Positions 31,010 through 44,551 of a stretch of 64,000 nt of DNA are shown here, piece by piece (the first letter of the stretch is position 1; every line of letters begins with the position of its first letter). The notes beneath the pieces were generated by a model. That model was not told the DNA's origin. It made no database searches and saw only the letters and a list, made by a program, of their open reading frames with translations. The stretch is taken from NCBI GenBank assembly GCA_000708835.1, contig DF237182.1:1-64000 (forward strand), written 5' to 3'. The translations under genes and the position numbers were made by a program. This stretch comes from Klebsormidium nitens. Lineage: Eukaryota > Streptophyta > Klebsormidiophyceae > Klebsormidiales > Klebsormidiaceae.

Positions 31010-34000
31010 ATGCATGGTAACGGTGGTCCGAGTCTGAAGCTTTCCTTGCAAACTCAGCAAAGGGAAGAGAATGGTTTCGCGCGAAGCACTGCAAACGGCG
31101 TTGTGAAAGGCGGGGATCTCATTGACAGCAAACAGATCAGGCACTCACAGGCTGAAGTTGATGCAGTTGAAGGCCGTCGTGTAAAGTCCAAATCCTTGCT
31201 GAAAAGTCGAGGCACCAGCACTCAAGATTCCCGGGAAGAAGTTGAGAGAAGTACTGCGCATAATGAGCAGATTGGAGCAGACGACAGCGCAAGTGATGAG
31301 GAGAGGTCGCCGTTGTGGACCCGTCCTGCACATATGAGAAATGGGGGAAGTGCAAGGCAGGCCCAGGACTCAGGAGTGCAGCCAAGCCGATCTAACTCTG
31401 AGCAAAGGGTTGAGGTGAAGGTTCCAGATGAAAACCAGGCCAGTGTAGGGAGCCCTGTTGCTCGGATCACGCTTACTGGGGACTCCAAGCTCGACCAGTC
31501 CCTTGTGAAGGTCACAGGAGGGGGCCTTCTCAAAATCTGTGTCTCCAAAGATTGTGACCTGCAGCACCACTTTGAGATTGAGAGCTGTTCTGGCGGAAAG
31601 GTCTTTGAAACGCCAATCATTGTGCCTGGCACTGTATATGTCTGGTGAGCATTTCAGTCTGCTTATGCCGAGAAGCCAGGATTCTGGATACTGGCTGCTT
31701 GCAGACGGGTTTTTGGTTGTCCACAGGCATTGATGTGATGGAGCCTTGAGTGCAGGTGCACTACATCTGATGCTTGTCATAGTTAAATTGTTGTTGAAGG
31801 TCTTTCAAGATGTTTGCAACTTTATGCTCCTGCTTCAATGCAGCATGCCCGTCAACACTTTGACTTTTCAGAGCTAGTAAATGTAGGACTAGTACGTGCA
31901 AAGGAATTGCCGGACCCAATCCTCTGAAATCAATGTGACAAGGTCAGAGGATAACACTGGAAAACCAATCAATGGTGGTCAAAGCAGAGGCTGCTGCAGT
32001 ACGGTATCTTTTTCTTTCTTATGTTGCAACGTGGAAGGAAAAAAATATCAACTTGTAAGGACTAGACTAATCTGTCCGTCACATCGACGCTGTGTTTTTT
32101 CCGGAAAGAGGTTTTCGTGGTTAGGTCTGCTGAAAGGGCTAAAAGTTGCAAGTCAACAAAAGACGAGCGAACTCCCTGGGGTTTCAAGTTCTGTACATTA
32201 TGATTCCCTCAAGGCATGGCCATAGTGCACACACTGCTTGCGTTAGCTCCTGCGCTTTGTCAAGTATAACCTGACTATCTCTGCAGGCGGCCCCCGAGCC
32301 CTGGCAAGTACCACTTGACCAGTGTGGTCTACCCTTGGATCAAGAGCATCGTGACTGTCCTTCCCGCGGCGCCAAGTTCAGAGCATAGCACAAGCACCCC
32401 TTCTGAGGCCTCAGAAAGCCAACCTTCCACTCCTGACGGCCCTCTCAGCGTAGCCGAACCCTGTCCCGCTAAGCCTCCATCAAACAAGCTGAGAGCAGAG
32501 GTTGAGTTGCACAGCGCATTCGGCAGAGTCTCTGCAACCGAGGGGGACAAAAGGGAGGCAACGACGGCGCAGATTGCAAGTAAGAGGAAAGGGCCCAAAG
32601 CGAATGGTGTCGCAGCTGTTGGGGAGGAGCTTGAGATCGTGACTCAGGAGGTGGAAGTGGATGGGGCCCCGGGCAGCTTTGGGGTTGTTGCCAGGACCTC
32701 CTTCACAGCGGAGACCTCAGGGAAGGGAGCACCACCAGGGAAGGAAGAGGCGGCAGGCTCTGGAAATGAGGTGGACGATCTGTTACGAGTGCCGCTCCTC
32801 TCACGAAAGTCAAATGGTAGGAACAGGGGGGATCACGCAAAGAAAAAGCATCTGGACGGAAATGCGTGGAATGCGTCCTGGGGGGACAGCAGTGCGGACG
32901 AAGGTGGGGATGGGGAGGCGCCCGAGTGCGGTTTGAGGCGGCGGGCGAAGGAAGGAAACGGACAGGTGGGAGCGGAAGAAGAGAGCGAGGGGGCCGATGC
33001 GGGCTTGCAGATGCGGCAAATCATCAATCCTGGGGAGATTGACGAGTGGGTGGAGAGGATTTCCAGGGAGGAAGAGGAGAGCCGCAATGCGAGGGCCGAG
33101 CAGTCAGCAACTGAGTATTCGCGGGAACCCACCGAAGTTGGTGCAGGACCGTCTGTGGACAGCGAGGAGCTAGGGGGTGCGGAGGCAAAGAAGGGGGGAA
33201 AGGCAGGAAAGAAGAAGAAAAAGAAGAGCGGGAAGAAGGAAGGGCCGAAGCTGGCTCCGTCAGCGGACGGTGCTGCAGCTGAAGAAGCGCCAGAGGATGA
33301 TGACCCCGGCGCACTCCTCGACGACCCTATGGTCGGAATCAACCGTGTCCTCTCCAGCATCCCGAGCACGACCGGCATCACGCACTATGACGTGTCGGGC
33401 GCGGGGATGGCCAAGGGCGGCCGCCCTGCTAAGCTCATGGCGATCGGCCGTTCGGCGGACGGGAAAATGGAGGTCTCCCCGATCTCCCCGATGATGAGCC
33501 CCAGCTCGCTCATGAAGGGTGGCCTGAGCAACTCCAAGTTTGCGGAGCGCGCGCCGCCCGTCGACGACGACTCGAACCCCTACCACCGCATCGGCGAGTT
33601 CATCGACCTCGAGTCGGGGCTCGGGTACATGGACGAGCCGCGCCTGCGCGAGATCAAGAACCTGGCGGGGGGGCCGCGGCTCCCTCCGCACATGGGGGGG
33701 TTCAATGGGCAGGGCTGGCCCCTGGGTGCACCCCCTCACATGGCAGCGCTGGTTCCGGAGCTTTCGTGCCGGTCAAAGAGCTGCCCGCGCAAGTTTGTGT
33801 CGAGCGTGAGCATGCTGCGGCACTATCTGCAGCGGCACAAGAAGCAGGGGGGGGACCTGCTGGCGGAGCGGCCGGCCATGATGGCGTTTTGGGCGGACCT
33901 CACCAAGGAGGAGCAGAAGGAGCTGCTCAACATCAAGGACGTGTCCATGCAGGTGAGGGGTCGGTTGTAGTATCCAGGCTGAGGAATGTGCTGGTTTTCA

Positions 34001-37000
34001 GACGTTTGGACACCTGGGAAATTCTTCATAAGATGGTTCGTACAGGCCTTACGCCGTCACATTGAGAGGCATTGTAAGCCGGAGATTTTTCGCTTCTCTC
34101 GGAGACCTTGACATGCTTCTGTGTCTCACCTGCTCCGCTTCATAGCATTGGCCAAAATTTTTAGAGGAATTTCTTCGTTCCGACTGTAGAGTTGTAAATT
34201 GTTCTCCCAGCTTGCACCTGGCTGGCCCAACCTTTAAAGCCTTTCACTATTCGCACTCTTGCTTCCGGGCCCAGGGATTGTGTAGGATTTTATAGTCTGC
34301 TATAGTCTGTGCAAGTGCTGGCTTGTCCTCTGACTTCTCATTTTCTGTTGTGGCGCAGAGCATCAATGGGGAGAGGGTGTCTGCAGAACTCGTTCAGAAG
34401 GCACGCTTCAGGAAGCTCCATGGAATCAAGGGCGCCAAGTACATGATCCTCGGAGAGACGCTGCTGGTGAGTTGCGGCACTCTGGTCATGATGTCGGCAA
34501 ACCGTTAATCAGCAAAGTTGGGCGCTTGTCATATTGTGTTGATCTTTTGTTGCTCTGCCTTGGGGGTGTCCACCTCAGCAACTTTAGCGGACAAGAGAAT
34601 GCTTGATGCTTAGGCACCACGAAAACCAAACCTTGTTTTGGGAAGCTGAGCTTGAACAAAAGCCTTTACGTAACAGCTGTACATCTTTAACAGCCAACTT
34701 GCCGGGCTTATTGAATAGTCTGTTATATTGCCATGTCTAAGAGGTTGTCCTGCCTCCTCCATTCAAAGTACAAGATCTGTCCAATCTGAACATGCTCTTC
34801 AAGTGTGCGTACATTCGAAAGACGAGCGAGGAAATGCTTCTGAATGAACATGTTGCTTAGATTGGCCTATGACAGGATAGTCGTACATTCTTCAAGATTC
34901 CGAACGGTGTAAGTGGATTTCCGTCCTCCACCCCAAGTTTGGCGTCTGCTTGAGATGCTGCGCGGGTTGAAAATATCAGACTAGATTTATTCACAGCTGC
35001 CTTTTGCCCTTTTGACAGAACATGGTCTTCAGCCCCCTGGAGCTCCCCCCCACCTCCTCCATCGACCTGTTCAACGCGCTGGACGAGGCAAGCGAGCACA
35101 CGTTCCTGCGGGGCCGCACAGACCCCCCGGTGCAGCGCTTCGTCACGGCGGACCCCGCACGGGGGATGGGCGATGAGGGGTACCTGGTGGGGCTGCTCGC
35201 GTTCATGCTGGAGGACCGCATTGTGAGCGCCTGGATGAAAAGCAAGGAGGAGGGCGCGCGCAGGACCCAGCAGGCACTCATGGAGGAGGAGGATGCAGCG
35301 TTCGAGAAGTGAGCGCGGCTATTCTTTTTGGATGGGGCTTGCAGACCAGCATTCTCAGGGACAGTGCTGAAGAAGCGAGTGCAAGTGAGAAGTGAAAGGT
35401 TTGCAGGAGTCAGTGCACTTGAGCTTTGAAAGGAGTGCTTGGCGCGGTTCTGCTTTCGGCGGTCGCGTTCTTAAGAGTTTGCTTTGTTGGGCCCCTGCAT
35501 TACGTGATTCTCGGTGGGTGTAGGAGTTGGCCTAGAAGAGTAGGTGGGTCTGCTTCCACCCAGTTTTCCTGCTGTGCTGTGAGCTTGCAATGCCCTCAGG
35601 TCTGGGCATTCCATTGAGTTCTGCACAATTCATTTCTGGCACTCTATTGTTTCTGGTTAATGGGGTGTTTGGTAGGATAGAGCAAGAAGCGGGGTGACTC
35701 TGTTGATGTTCTGCAAGGACTTTTTTCTCAGTCCTTCGGAAAAAGAAAAGCAACTGAAAAGCCACCTGTACAGAGTTGCAGGCATGTGTATTTCCATAGG
35801 GTGCCATACCTTTGCTCACGCTGCCCCAGCTGTCGCACAACCTGAGAGAATTATCTGCGTGTGTCTGGATGCATTGCAGCCCTAGTCTGGGTTGCAAACA
35901 AACTTTTTGTCTTTCCGTTGAGTACCAGGTTTGTTTCTCCCTTCGGTTTCCTGAACCAAACTCAATACACTCCGTAGAACGGAGAGCTGGAGTCAAGCTC
36001 AGGCTCACAATCGGCAACAGGACATTTGGTGCTTCCTAGCCTTATTTGAAGTCAATGCTCGGAGGCTCGATGCAAAGCTTCACTCATGTGGAAGTTTTGC
36101 CCCTCCCATTGGAGCATTGCCGTACCTTTGCAGGATAACCCTCCCTGTAGTTTTCCTTAGCATCAGCCCCCCATGTTGGAAAACTCTCCGGCCACCTTCA
36201 GAGCTCCCATGCTCTGAGCCTCCTTGTCTACTGCACCTCTGACACCTGTGTCGTCTCGCGCTTTGCTTGCAGGAGGCAGAAGGCGCTGCAGAAAAAGAAC
36301 CGCAAGAAGCAGAAGAAGGCCGCGGAGCAACTCAAGACCGAGCCCGCTGCGGACACCTCCGCTGGACCAGCGTCCGACGGTGTGTCCGAAGCCCCCAGGG
36401 AAGACGAAGCCCGCGGGTACCCTCAGCGAAACGACTCGGAAATTTCCGAAGTCAGTGACGAGCCCGTTTTTGCAGCAGCAGTGGGACCGTCCGTCGATCC
36501 GCAGGATGTTGGCGAGGAAGTAGGGGTTGCGGAAGAGGAGGGGGAAAGCGAGCCGTCTTTAGTTCAAGACGGTGACGCTAAAGTGCTGTTGGCGAGCGGT
36601 GCGTCCGGGGGCCTTGAAAGTGTGTCGGACGGCGCTTCCGGGGATGGGCCGGTTGATGGGGGTCTGGAGACAGCTTCCGCGAGCTCAGAGGCGCCAAGCC
36701 CCTCCAGCTCATCTGAGGCGGTGCCGCCACTGAAAGCGGAGAGTTCCGAAAGCCAAGCGCCTGCAGCTGCAGGTTCTGACACCTCAGCAGCGGTCGACTC
36801 TGTCGGAAGCGCTCCCACCCCTCCAACTGTCGAGCTTGAGCGCGTTGCGCCTGATTTCAGCGTCTCGCCCCCTCCCGTCAGCACAGGAGCGAAGCTGCGG
36901 CCTCAGGGGTCGGGGGGAAGCGGGGCAGAGGAAAAGAAGGCCAGCCCGTTGACAGGTGTGATTGCAGTGCCGGTGAGCAGGATGGGGGGGAAGGTGAAAT

Positions 37001-39349
37001 CGGCGGAGGCGCCGAAGGCATCGGCGGCGCGTGTCATCCCTGGGGAAACTCTGGTTCTGGTTACGAAGATGGGGCCACGGGCGCGGGAAGGGGGTGGCAA
37101 GGGGAAATCGGAGACGGCGAAGCAGGGTGGTTTGAACACTACCGGAGAGATTGCGAGTGTGTCGAGCGCAGCATCGGGAGGGTTGTCAAAGGGGGGCTCT
37201 GGGGAGCAACCCGGCGCTTCGGAGGGTGTCCAAACGAGAGCGGTACTTTCTGAGCGAGGGCGTCAGGACAAGGGGGTTGTGCCGGGAGTTATGGTCAATC
37301 GGCCGAGGTCGCACGGAGAAGGAGTAAATGCTCACGGGGCTCATGTTAGTGGCTCCTTTGGGGCGGAGTCGAGTGAGGAGGTGCGTGTCGAGACCAGCGC
37401 AGCCGTAGGTGATGGCGAGTTGCCGGTCGTGGCAGCAGAGCTGCGGAGCGAGACTCCGAGGGCGGAAGCGCTGGGGGCGCGTGAAGCTCGCGGGTTGAGT
37501 GCCGAGGCGACAGCGCTGGCAGAGCCCGCGACGACGGAGGTTCGCACGAACGGCGAGGATGCTAAGCCCGAAAATGAAATTACACAGGCGTCCACTTCTG
37601 ATGCTGGGACCGGCGCACGGGAGGCGGGCGAAAACGACGACTTGCAGCGGAAGCATTCCGGGGGCAGTGACGGGAAGGCCGGCGGGAAAGAAGGGCGGCG
37701 GGGGCGCAAGTCGAAAGGAAAGAAGCGGGGCGCTGCGCAGCCAGCGGAGTTAGTCGAAGGTGACGCGGGCGAGGCGAAAGCTGTGGACGAACGGGAGTGG
37801 TCGAAGAAAGCGACGCAGGAGTTGAAGTCGTTACTGATGGACTCGGAAGCTGGGGCGCCGAGTGACGACAGAGGGGAGACCGCACGTGTGCCCATTGTGG
37901 AGGAGGCCGTTGCTCCAGCTGGTGTTTCGCTTATTGCTCAAGTTGCTCCAATTAGTGCTCCGGTTGCTTCTCAGGTCAGCGGTCCAGTTGCTTTCCAGGT
38001 TAGCAGTCCAGTTGCTTCCCAGGCTAGCATTCCAGTTGCGAAGCCGGAAACTGAAACAGCGGGGAAAGAGGGCGACACAAGCCCGGGACCGACTGAGACG
38101 GAGTCGCCGGAAGCTTCAGGCGGTGTGCAGATGAGTGGCGGGTGGGCACGGATCGTGGCGGCAGCGGCGCAGAAGGAGGCAGAGGAGAGAGCGGCGCTCG
38201 AGGGGGAGCGGAAACGGAAGCAGCAGGCGGAAAAGGAACACCGGGCGGAACAGGAGCAGCCGGCGGAGGCGTGGCCCGAGCTGGGCCCTGTTGCGAAGCG
38301 GGCGGCGCCGGCCAGGAAGAAGAAGCAGGGCCGGAGGGGCGAGACAGAGGCGGCAGCAGGGCCTCGAGGGGCCGTGGAGAACGGAGGCGAGGCAATGACG
38401 GCAGAACTTGTGCAGAGTGCGAAAGAGGCGGCGCAGGCGGCGGCGCCGATCATTGTGGAACCGGGACTCGAAGATGCTTGGGGGGGTCTGCAGTTAGAAG
38501 AGGAGGTGATAGCGGTTGGCAGTCATGGCGCTGGGGAAAGTGGGACGGCGAAAGGGGCCACGTCGGATGCAGCGGGGGGGACGTGGGCGGGGGCTAAAAA
38601 GCAGGGGATTGAGAAGGACGAGCGCGAAGGGCGGAAAGGCATGGGGCCAGAGGAGATTATGGCGTTCTTTGCAGCGAGTAAGTGCTTTTCTTTTTCGACT
38701 GGGGGCCCTTAACGGGGCTTTACAGTAGCGCGAAAAAAGGTCGAGTTGTGGTGGACCTAACAAGTATCTTGTTGCTCCCCCTTTGTTGTTGTTCCCGGTG
38801 TTGCTTGGGCTGTTCTGATTGTTGCCAATGTGCAAACTGGTACTTTGATTCTGAAAGTTCTGATTTCTTCGATTTCCGACACAAGGGAGTCAAGTTCAGT
38901 CCGTTGCCTATGCTCAACGTGCCTCCCTTTGTCCAGGATGGCATGCAGCTGTGAATGACCCGGAGGCGATTAGACTCGGCCCTCCAGAATCGTCAGCAGC
39001 GTCGGAAGAGGTCTCCATAGAGGACCTGGCCGGAGCACCAGTTTCCGACACTGCAGGAACGACCGGCTGGGGCTTGCCGAGCGAACCTAGTCGGGAAACG
39101 AACACTGGCGACCAGGCGAGGACTGCCCGGGTGTCGCCTCCCGAGCGCAGCAATCAGGTGGGCCAAGCACGGAGCGGCTCCGGGAAGGGTCGGGAGGAGC
39201 AGGGGAAGGACGACGGGGGTTGGCAGGAGGCACGCACGCGTAAGGGGGGGGAGGGACGTGGGCGGGGCCGGGAGCACAGGCAGAACGCCGGGGAAGGTGC
39301 CCACAGAAGCGCAAACGAAGGGCGGCAGAGGAGGTCGGAAGCCAAATAA
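31010..39349 (+). CDS. Large charged plant-conserved protein with a C2H2-like finger
   Basis: Six exons: 31010-31644, 32287-33952, 34359-34466, 35019-35308, 36273-38677 and 38937-39349; 1838 residues, phases agree. Residues ~160-250 look like a beta-rich domain (ITLTGDSKLDQSL..., ending KYHLTSVVYPWIKSIVTV). Long acidic/Ser-rich linkers and a Lys-rich AKKGGKAGKKKKKKSGKK stretch follow. A C2H2-like finger reads CRSKSCPRKFVSSVSMLRHYLQRH. Exons 3-4 hold a compact, well-conserved-looking block: LHGIKGAKYMILGETLLNMVFS, then SIDLFNALDEASEHTFLRGR, DEGYLVGLLAFMLEDRIVSAWMKSKEE. A KR-rich coiled coil (RRQKALQKKNRKKQKKA) then leads into an ~800-residue low-complexity tail. I do not recognise a named gene. 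The composition suggests a nuclear or RNA-linked scaffold, as inference only. The 5' end could be longer. Confidence 0.75.
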
Positions 39350-40577
39350 CGAGACTAACTAGGAGGGATGGGGTACTTGCCAAGGCGAGTTTGAAGGGAA
39401 TGAGGCTGGACGGATGGGATTAAAGGGGAGCAACTAAAAGGGAGCGACTCTAGACCTCTGGGGCTGAGACTAGCAGGCGAGGCCAGCGACAAGTTTTGAG
39501 GTGTTTTTGTGCGAAGAGGCAAAGTGGGCTTGTGGCCTTGTTTTGTCGCAGCGTTTGAGATACTGAATCGAATGTGTAGGCAAGTGAGGAGCCGAATGTG
39601 CAGATCTGTCGATTGCGTAGTGCTCGTTCCTGTTGCATGCTCAGCAACAACGTAGGTAGAGAATGTGCTATTGAAGAACGACGAGTATGTTGTATTGGTA
39701 ATAAGCTGACAATCTGTTGAGCTGGTTCAGAGCCCAATGTATTTGTGCTGGAAACATGTATCACTGCGCCCTTGTACGTGTCAAGGTCCCAAGCTGGGAC
39801 ACGTGCGACCCAAGGTGAAACAATTGACCGAGCTCATGCACATACTAGCTCAATTATGCATGTAAGTTCACGTGCTCATGCACATGCGTATTGCTGCCCC
39901 ATCCACTTGGTAACCTGCGATTTTCTATACCGTCTCAAGTCGAATCTATTTTATATCTCAGCCGGCCGGCCGCGGATGCTTGTCATGCTTATAATTTGCC
40001 CATGGTCGCAAAACGATCATTATTTAGTAATATCATTTTAGGTATCTATGAAGCCGTTCACGTATAGTGCAATCAACCGCGTCTATGCACATATCGATCG
40101 TCTTATATTGTATACGGTATAATTCTATAATTTGGAACGATCAGGCAACCGCATATCCAGGATCGACGCGTACAACGTCTCATGCATGATGCATGTTGCA
40201 GTACCGCGGATATCATTGCCCGCGGCCCTATATATATACAATTTCGTCAAATGTATGAGCAGTCATATATTAGCGTGAATTACTCAAACATGACTATGTG
40301 TGATGGGTCTCATGGCTATGCATGCACCGTAAGTTGCAAAAAGTGTCGCACGCCCCTCCTCGAGTTGTTGTAAAGACTTGGCACAGTATCAGCTTCACAT
40401 GAATCACCAGAACAGAGGTCTTGTGTCTCGGCCGGTCCTCAAAAGCAAGGTAGCGGAACGAGCAGCCTCTATCCAACCACATGCTCTTACTGACAGTGTC
40501 CCTGTCCCAGATTAGCCGGAATAAACCACCCAAAGTCTATTTCCACGTTTGCTCGCTACCAGCAAAAAAACCCGCTG
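39350..40577. other. Intergenic DNA
   Basis: About 1.2 kb between convergent genes. It is AT-richer than the flanking exons, with patches of TATATA and CATGCA repeats near 39830-40330. No gene or structured RNA was recognised. Confidence 0.4.
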
Positions 40578-43500
40578 TCACTCTTCATCGACTTGCACGA
40601 ACAGTGTGGCCCTCGGATGCAATTTCAAGCTTTTGAGGCTCATTTGCCGCTTCTCTGGACCGTATACTTCCCTCGGGTAGCTCATCAGCAGACTGTAGTG
40701 CGCATGCTCCATGCTCTTGAGGGTATCCACCCAATCGTACACTGCTTGCACGGGGCTCTCGCACGCAAAACGGCGCGCAATGCGGTCGCCGTTGGGCAGC
40801 CGCACCAGTACCTGGATCGAAAAGGTAACGACGCCGCTCGAGAAAGCGGTAAAACCAGACAGAATCGCAACAATTACGAGTCAGTAAGGGATGAGAGCAC
40901 GTTCTTTTCATGCACAACAATGGGCGGACAAAGTGTGGCGGGCGCAAGATTCAACGATGATCTGCCAAGAAAGTCTTCTGAGATCTGCTCAATCTGGTGA
41001 TTCTTGTTGCAGAAGCATACGAGCAGAAATGGTTTTCAAGCTAGGCGGCAGTACGTCAAGGGGAGGGGTTGTCCTGGGTCCAATTTCTACTTTTCCCCTA
41101 ACGAGCAAAACAACAACGAAGGAAGTGACACGGAGGGTATGCCAAAGGAGCGTCTACGAAATCCGTTTATGACATGCTACTTCCTGGAGCGGACCGATCA
41201 ACAAGCGGTAAGAGAACGAACGCCTCGAAGAAGAAAGTCGATTCAAGAATCTATTCTGAACAGCGGTCGGTCCAGTTCACCTGCGTCACATCCGGCCCGT
41301 TCTCCGGTTCCTCCGCCAGGATCGCCGCCTTCTCGGCTCGCCGCCTCTCCAGCGCCGCCTCCCGTTGCCGTGCTGCGTTTTCCTCCGCTTCGATGCGCTC
41401 CCGCTCCTCTCGAGCCGCCCGTTCCGCTTCCTCTGCTTCCTTCCGTTTCCGCTCCTCTTCCGCCTGGCGGGCCTCCTCTCGCTCCTGGCACGGTGACGCT
41501 TGTTGGAGATCAGAGACTTGGCGGCTTTGAAGCCGACTCCATTTTGCACCTCAAAGCCCACGGGGGTCTGAATCGTAAGGTAAGTGTTGGAAAGAAAACG
41601 AGCGAAATGCGAGGACCATCAGAAGAGCAAACTGTTCCATGACAGTCCTTTGGAAAGGGTGGGGGGCACGTGACGGGGGAAAAAAAGTCAAAGGCGAGGA
41701 CCATCAGAAAAGCAGAGTACTCTGTGACAAACCTTTGTAAAGGTGTCGAATGACGCAAGAGAAATCGTCTGCAGCAGCAGCACTCAAATCTTTTTTCTCT
41801 GAAAATACAGTTGGACCAAGCGATGAAGGCTCGGTGCCGTTCAGCTCCCCGAAAACCCGATACCGATGAGGAATGTCCGGCCAAAAGGAACGCGGAGGCG
41901 AAGTGGGGGGACCTGACGAGGTTGCCCTTAGCATCATGGAAGAAAGGAAGCGAGTTTGTTCGTCGTTGACCCCTTCTTAAGAGTGGGCCCAAACGACTTA
42001 CCTGGGTGTTTGTCGTTAACTGTGAAAGAGGGCTCAACAAACTTCCCTCAATCCACACCCTGCGTCCTGACAGCACCCATGCACGATATGCGCAAAAACA
42101 GCAAGGATTCGAGAACGCAGCCAACCTACAGGGCCGCGCTCAACAAGACTTTTCGTGTTCCTTCCCACATAAAGTCAGTGCTTCGGATGAAAATCAATTG
42201 CGGGGGTCCTCTCTCACGAGGGGCTCCGTTTCTCCCCAATATGAAATTGCAACCATGACAAAGTTTGCATTGACGACCGCAAGTCTCTGTAGCAAGCTTT
42301 GTATTCGGCCAGTGGTACTAGTCCTCGCACAAATACTTTTCACGGTCACTTTGGAGCCCTTTTACGGCCTTTCGAGGCCATAAGCAACGCCTCAACCATC
42401 CCCCTGACAGTCTTCTGAGCCCCAAGCACTAAAACCCTTTGCAAGTCCGCACTTTGACATTCATGAAGCCCTCACCCGATCCGCTTGCACGGATGCCTGG
42501 TATGCCGCGTCCTGCTCCTCTCGAAGCCGACGGTTGAGCGTGCGCTCCTCCTCGTCCGCGCGGGCCGCTACGAGCATGGCCCCCTGCTCGTCCACCACTT
42601 TGGCGAGCGCCTCGAGCAGCGCCTCGGGGCGGGTGGGGCCCTCGATGCAGTGCAAGAGAGCCACGCGCTGGCTGCTCGACCCTGGTTTAGAACGGGTTAA
42701 GGAGTGGGTGAGGCGCCGATTTAGAGCGGAAAGGGCAATCGGCGCATCCGGGCGGGTGCGGCCCTTGACGCATGGGTAAAATTGTCGAAGTTGCCCAATC
42801 AGAACAGGGGAGCAGATGCTGGTGACATTGGAAGCTTGGAATGTTCAGGAACGCCTCAAGTGGCAGAAACGAAGAAGGCAGTATTTCTGACTTAACGATG
42901 GGTAAGTTCGACTAAATACGAAGCAGGTAGGCTCGAAAAAGCTCGAGGTTTGTGCTCAAGCTCACGTTTAGCTTCTTGTCAGGGTGAACAACTTTGAAGC
43001 CATCCAGATAATGAAGAGCATCCACACCGGTAGAACCAGTTCCACTATTCAACTTTGTGAATCTAACGCAGCGCTGGCGAAACGGTGCTGAAATTCCAAT
43101 GCCCTTAAGATCTCTGATGCAATCTGCTGGTCGCAGTTACTAGAATCAGTTGCGTACAGCAGCCGGTCAACAGTTTCAAAAAGCTCAAGAATTGGATAAG
43201 AACAGACTGACTCACCCGTAACGACTGCCAGGTACGGAAAGGTGGACGCTTTCAGACTGAGGCTGAGGCCGAAGCCTTCTGGTGACCGCACGCTTCCCCC
43301 CCAGACGACAAACGTTTCGTTCAGGTACTGGATCACGGGCTCCGAAGTCAAAACCTGCCGGCAGAAGATCTGCACGCACAGGGATGAAGGATAAGAGCAC
43401 AATCCTTTTGTCTATATGGATACATAGGAATATGAAAGTAGGCAGGCGCGCATGTCGCTTTCCCTGGGCTTAGGGTTTTTGTGCGTTTCTGCCTGGGTTC

Positions 43501-44551
43501 TGCAGCAATTTGGCATTCAATCAAGTTGAAGAGAGCTCGGAGCTGGTGTTCCAGTTGTGAATCTGTTGTGAGGCTTTTTCAGCAGGTTGCACAATCTAGG
43601 AGCTGCACAGACGTCATGGCTGCCGCTTGCAACAAAACCAGTCTCTCTGCACAATAGACAATCAATCTGCAACATGGAACTGATGGGATCCAGGGAGTTG
43701 GTGCAACATAGCATGCCTCCTGCCGATTGATGCCCAGAAACGATTCTGCAAATAACAGAAGCAATTACGTTAAGAATCGCTCCTTTGCCCCCACCACATC
43801 AAAAACGAGGTAGCAATTGAACAAAAAGGCAAACGTCTGTTGCATTGAACACGACGTGACAGCATCGTGATGAAGGACGCATGTCGTTCATGTGAAAAGA
43901 TCTCAGCATGAGATGCATTCATGCACTTACCGGGGTGTTGACATGCTCTGGAGAGTGCAGATACACCAGCAGAAACTTGAACTGCTCCTGTGCCAGCTTC
44001 ACTGCCTGCATGAAGCTAAGGTCCTGGAAGTCCGGGTGCTCCATCCCATATTCATTCTCAAAGTTCCGAACAAACCGCTGCGCCTCCGTCTCCGCCGCAC
44101 CCTGCCTCGACGCATCCCCCCCCAGGGCCCAGCTCGCAGCACTCCCTACTGTGGACAGCACCCCCGACGCCGCCCAAAGTCCCAGGCCAATTGCGCCGAA
44201 CGCAAGCCCCAGACCGCCCCTCGCCACCGCCCCTGGAATGGAAAGTGTCCGCCAGAGCAGGCCCGGCGCCTGCGCCGGCTGGATGCTTCGTTGCATGGCA
44301 TCATACCCTTCATCTTCGTAGAGGCCTCCTCGAGAGGACGGCCCCGCGCCATCGCTCTGGAAGTCACTCCCCCCAAAATGAGAGGGGCCGGCATCGTCCC
44401 TGTCTCTGATGGCTAATATGGTGCCGATAGCCGCGTCGAGATCCCAGCTGTGCGCATCGAGGGCTTGTATGCACTGAGACTGATCGGCCAAGCCCGTCAC
44501 CTCCTGAAAGTAGGCGACTTTCTGCTCGTTAGTCAGCTCTTCAGTACCCAT
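40578..44551 (-). CDS. UBA-UAS-UBX protein, PUX10/FAF2-like
   Basis: Five exons: 44551..43931, 43369..43216, 42681..42476, 41484..41281 and 40811..40578; 472 residues, phases agree. Domains in order: UBA-like (~5-48), a Gly/Ala-rich hydrophobic stretch (~103-145, LGLAFGAIGLGLWAASGVL) that fits a membrane hairpin, and a UAS thioredoxin-like domain (~155-290, with FCRQVLTSEPVIQYLNETFVVWGG and FPYLAVVTG). A Glu/Arg/Ala coiled coil (~325-390) follows. The C-terminal UBX domain (VLVRLPNGDRIARRF...PREVYG...LHPRATLFVQ) would bind Cdc48/p97. This is the layout of plant PUX10 and animal FAF2/UBXD8, which recruit Cdc48 to lipid droplets and ER for protein extraction. The frame continues upstream to 44710, but the Met at 44551 opens the UBA domain. 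Confidence 0.9.
41609..41745. repeat. 85-bp-period direct duplication in a PUX10-like intron
   Basis: GCGAGGACCATCAGAARAGC starts at 41609 and again at 41694. The similarity runs on for about 50 bases (TGACARxCCTTTGxAAAGG). It is an old tandem duplication within the intron between exons 3 and 4. Confidence 0.55.

Noticed and set aside
32833-33381. Long minus-strand frame opposite the charged C2H2 protein
   Set aside because: It is a shadow of GC-rich low-complexity coding sequence; Ser/Phe/Pro runs mirror Glu/Lys runs on the plus strand.
37341-38453. Long minus-strand frames of Ser/Ala/Pro-rich sequence
   Set aside because: They mirror the low-complexity 2.4-kb exon on the plus strand and have no own motifs or splice context.
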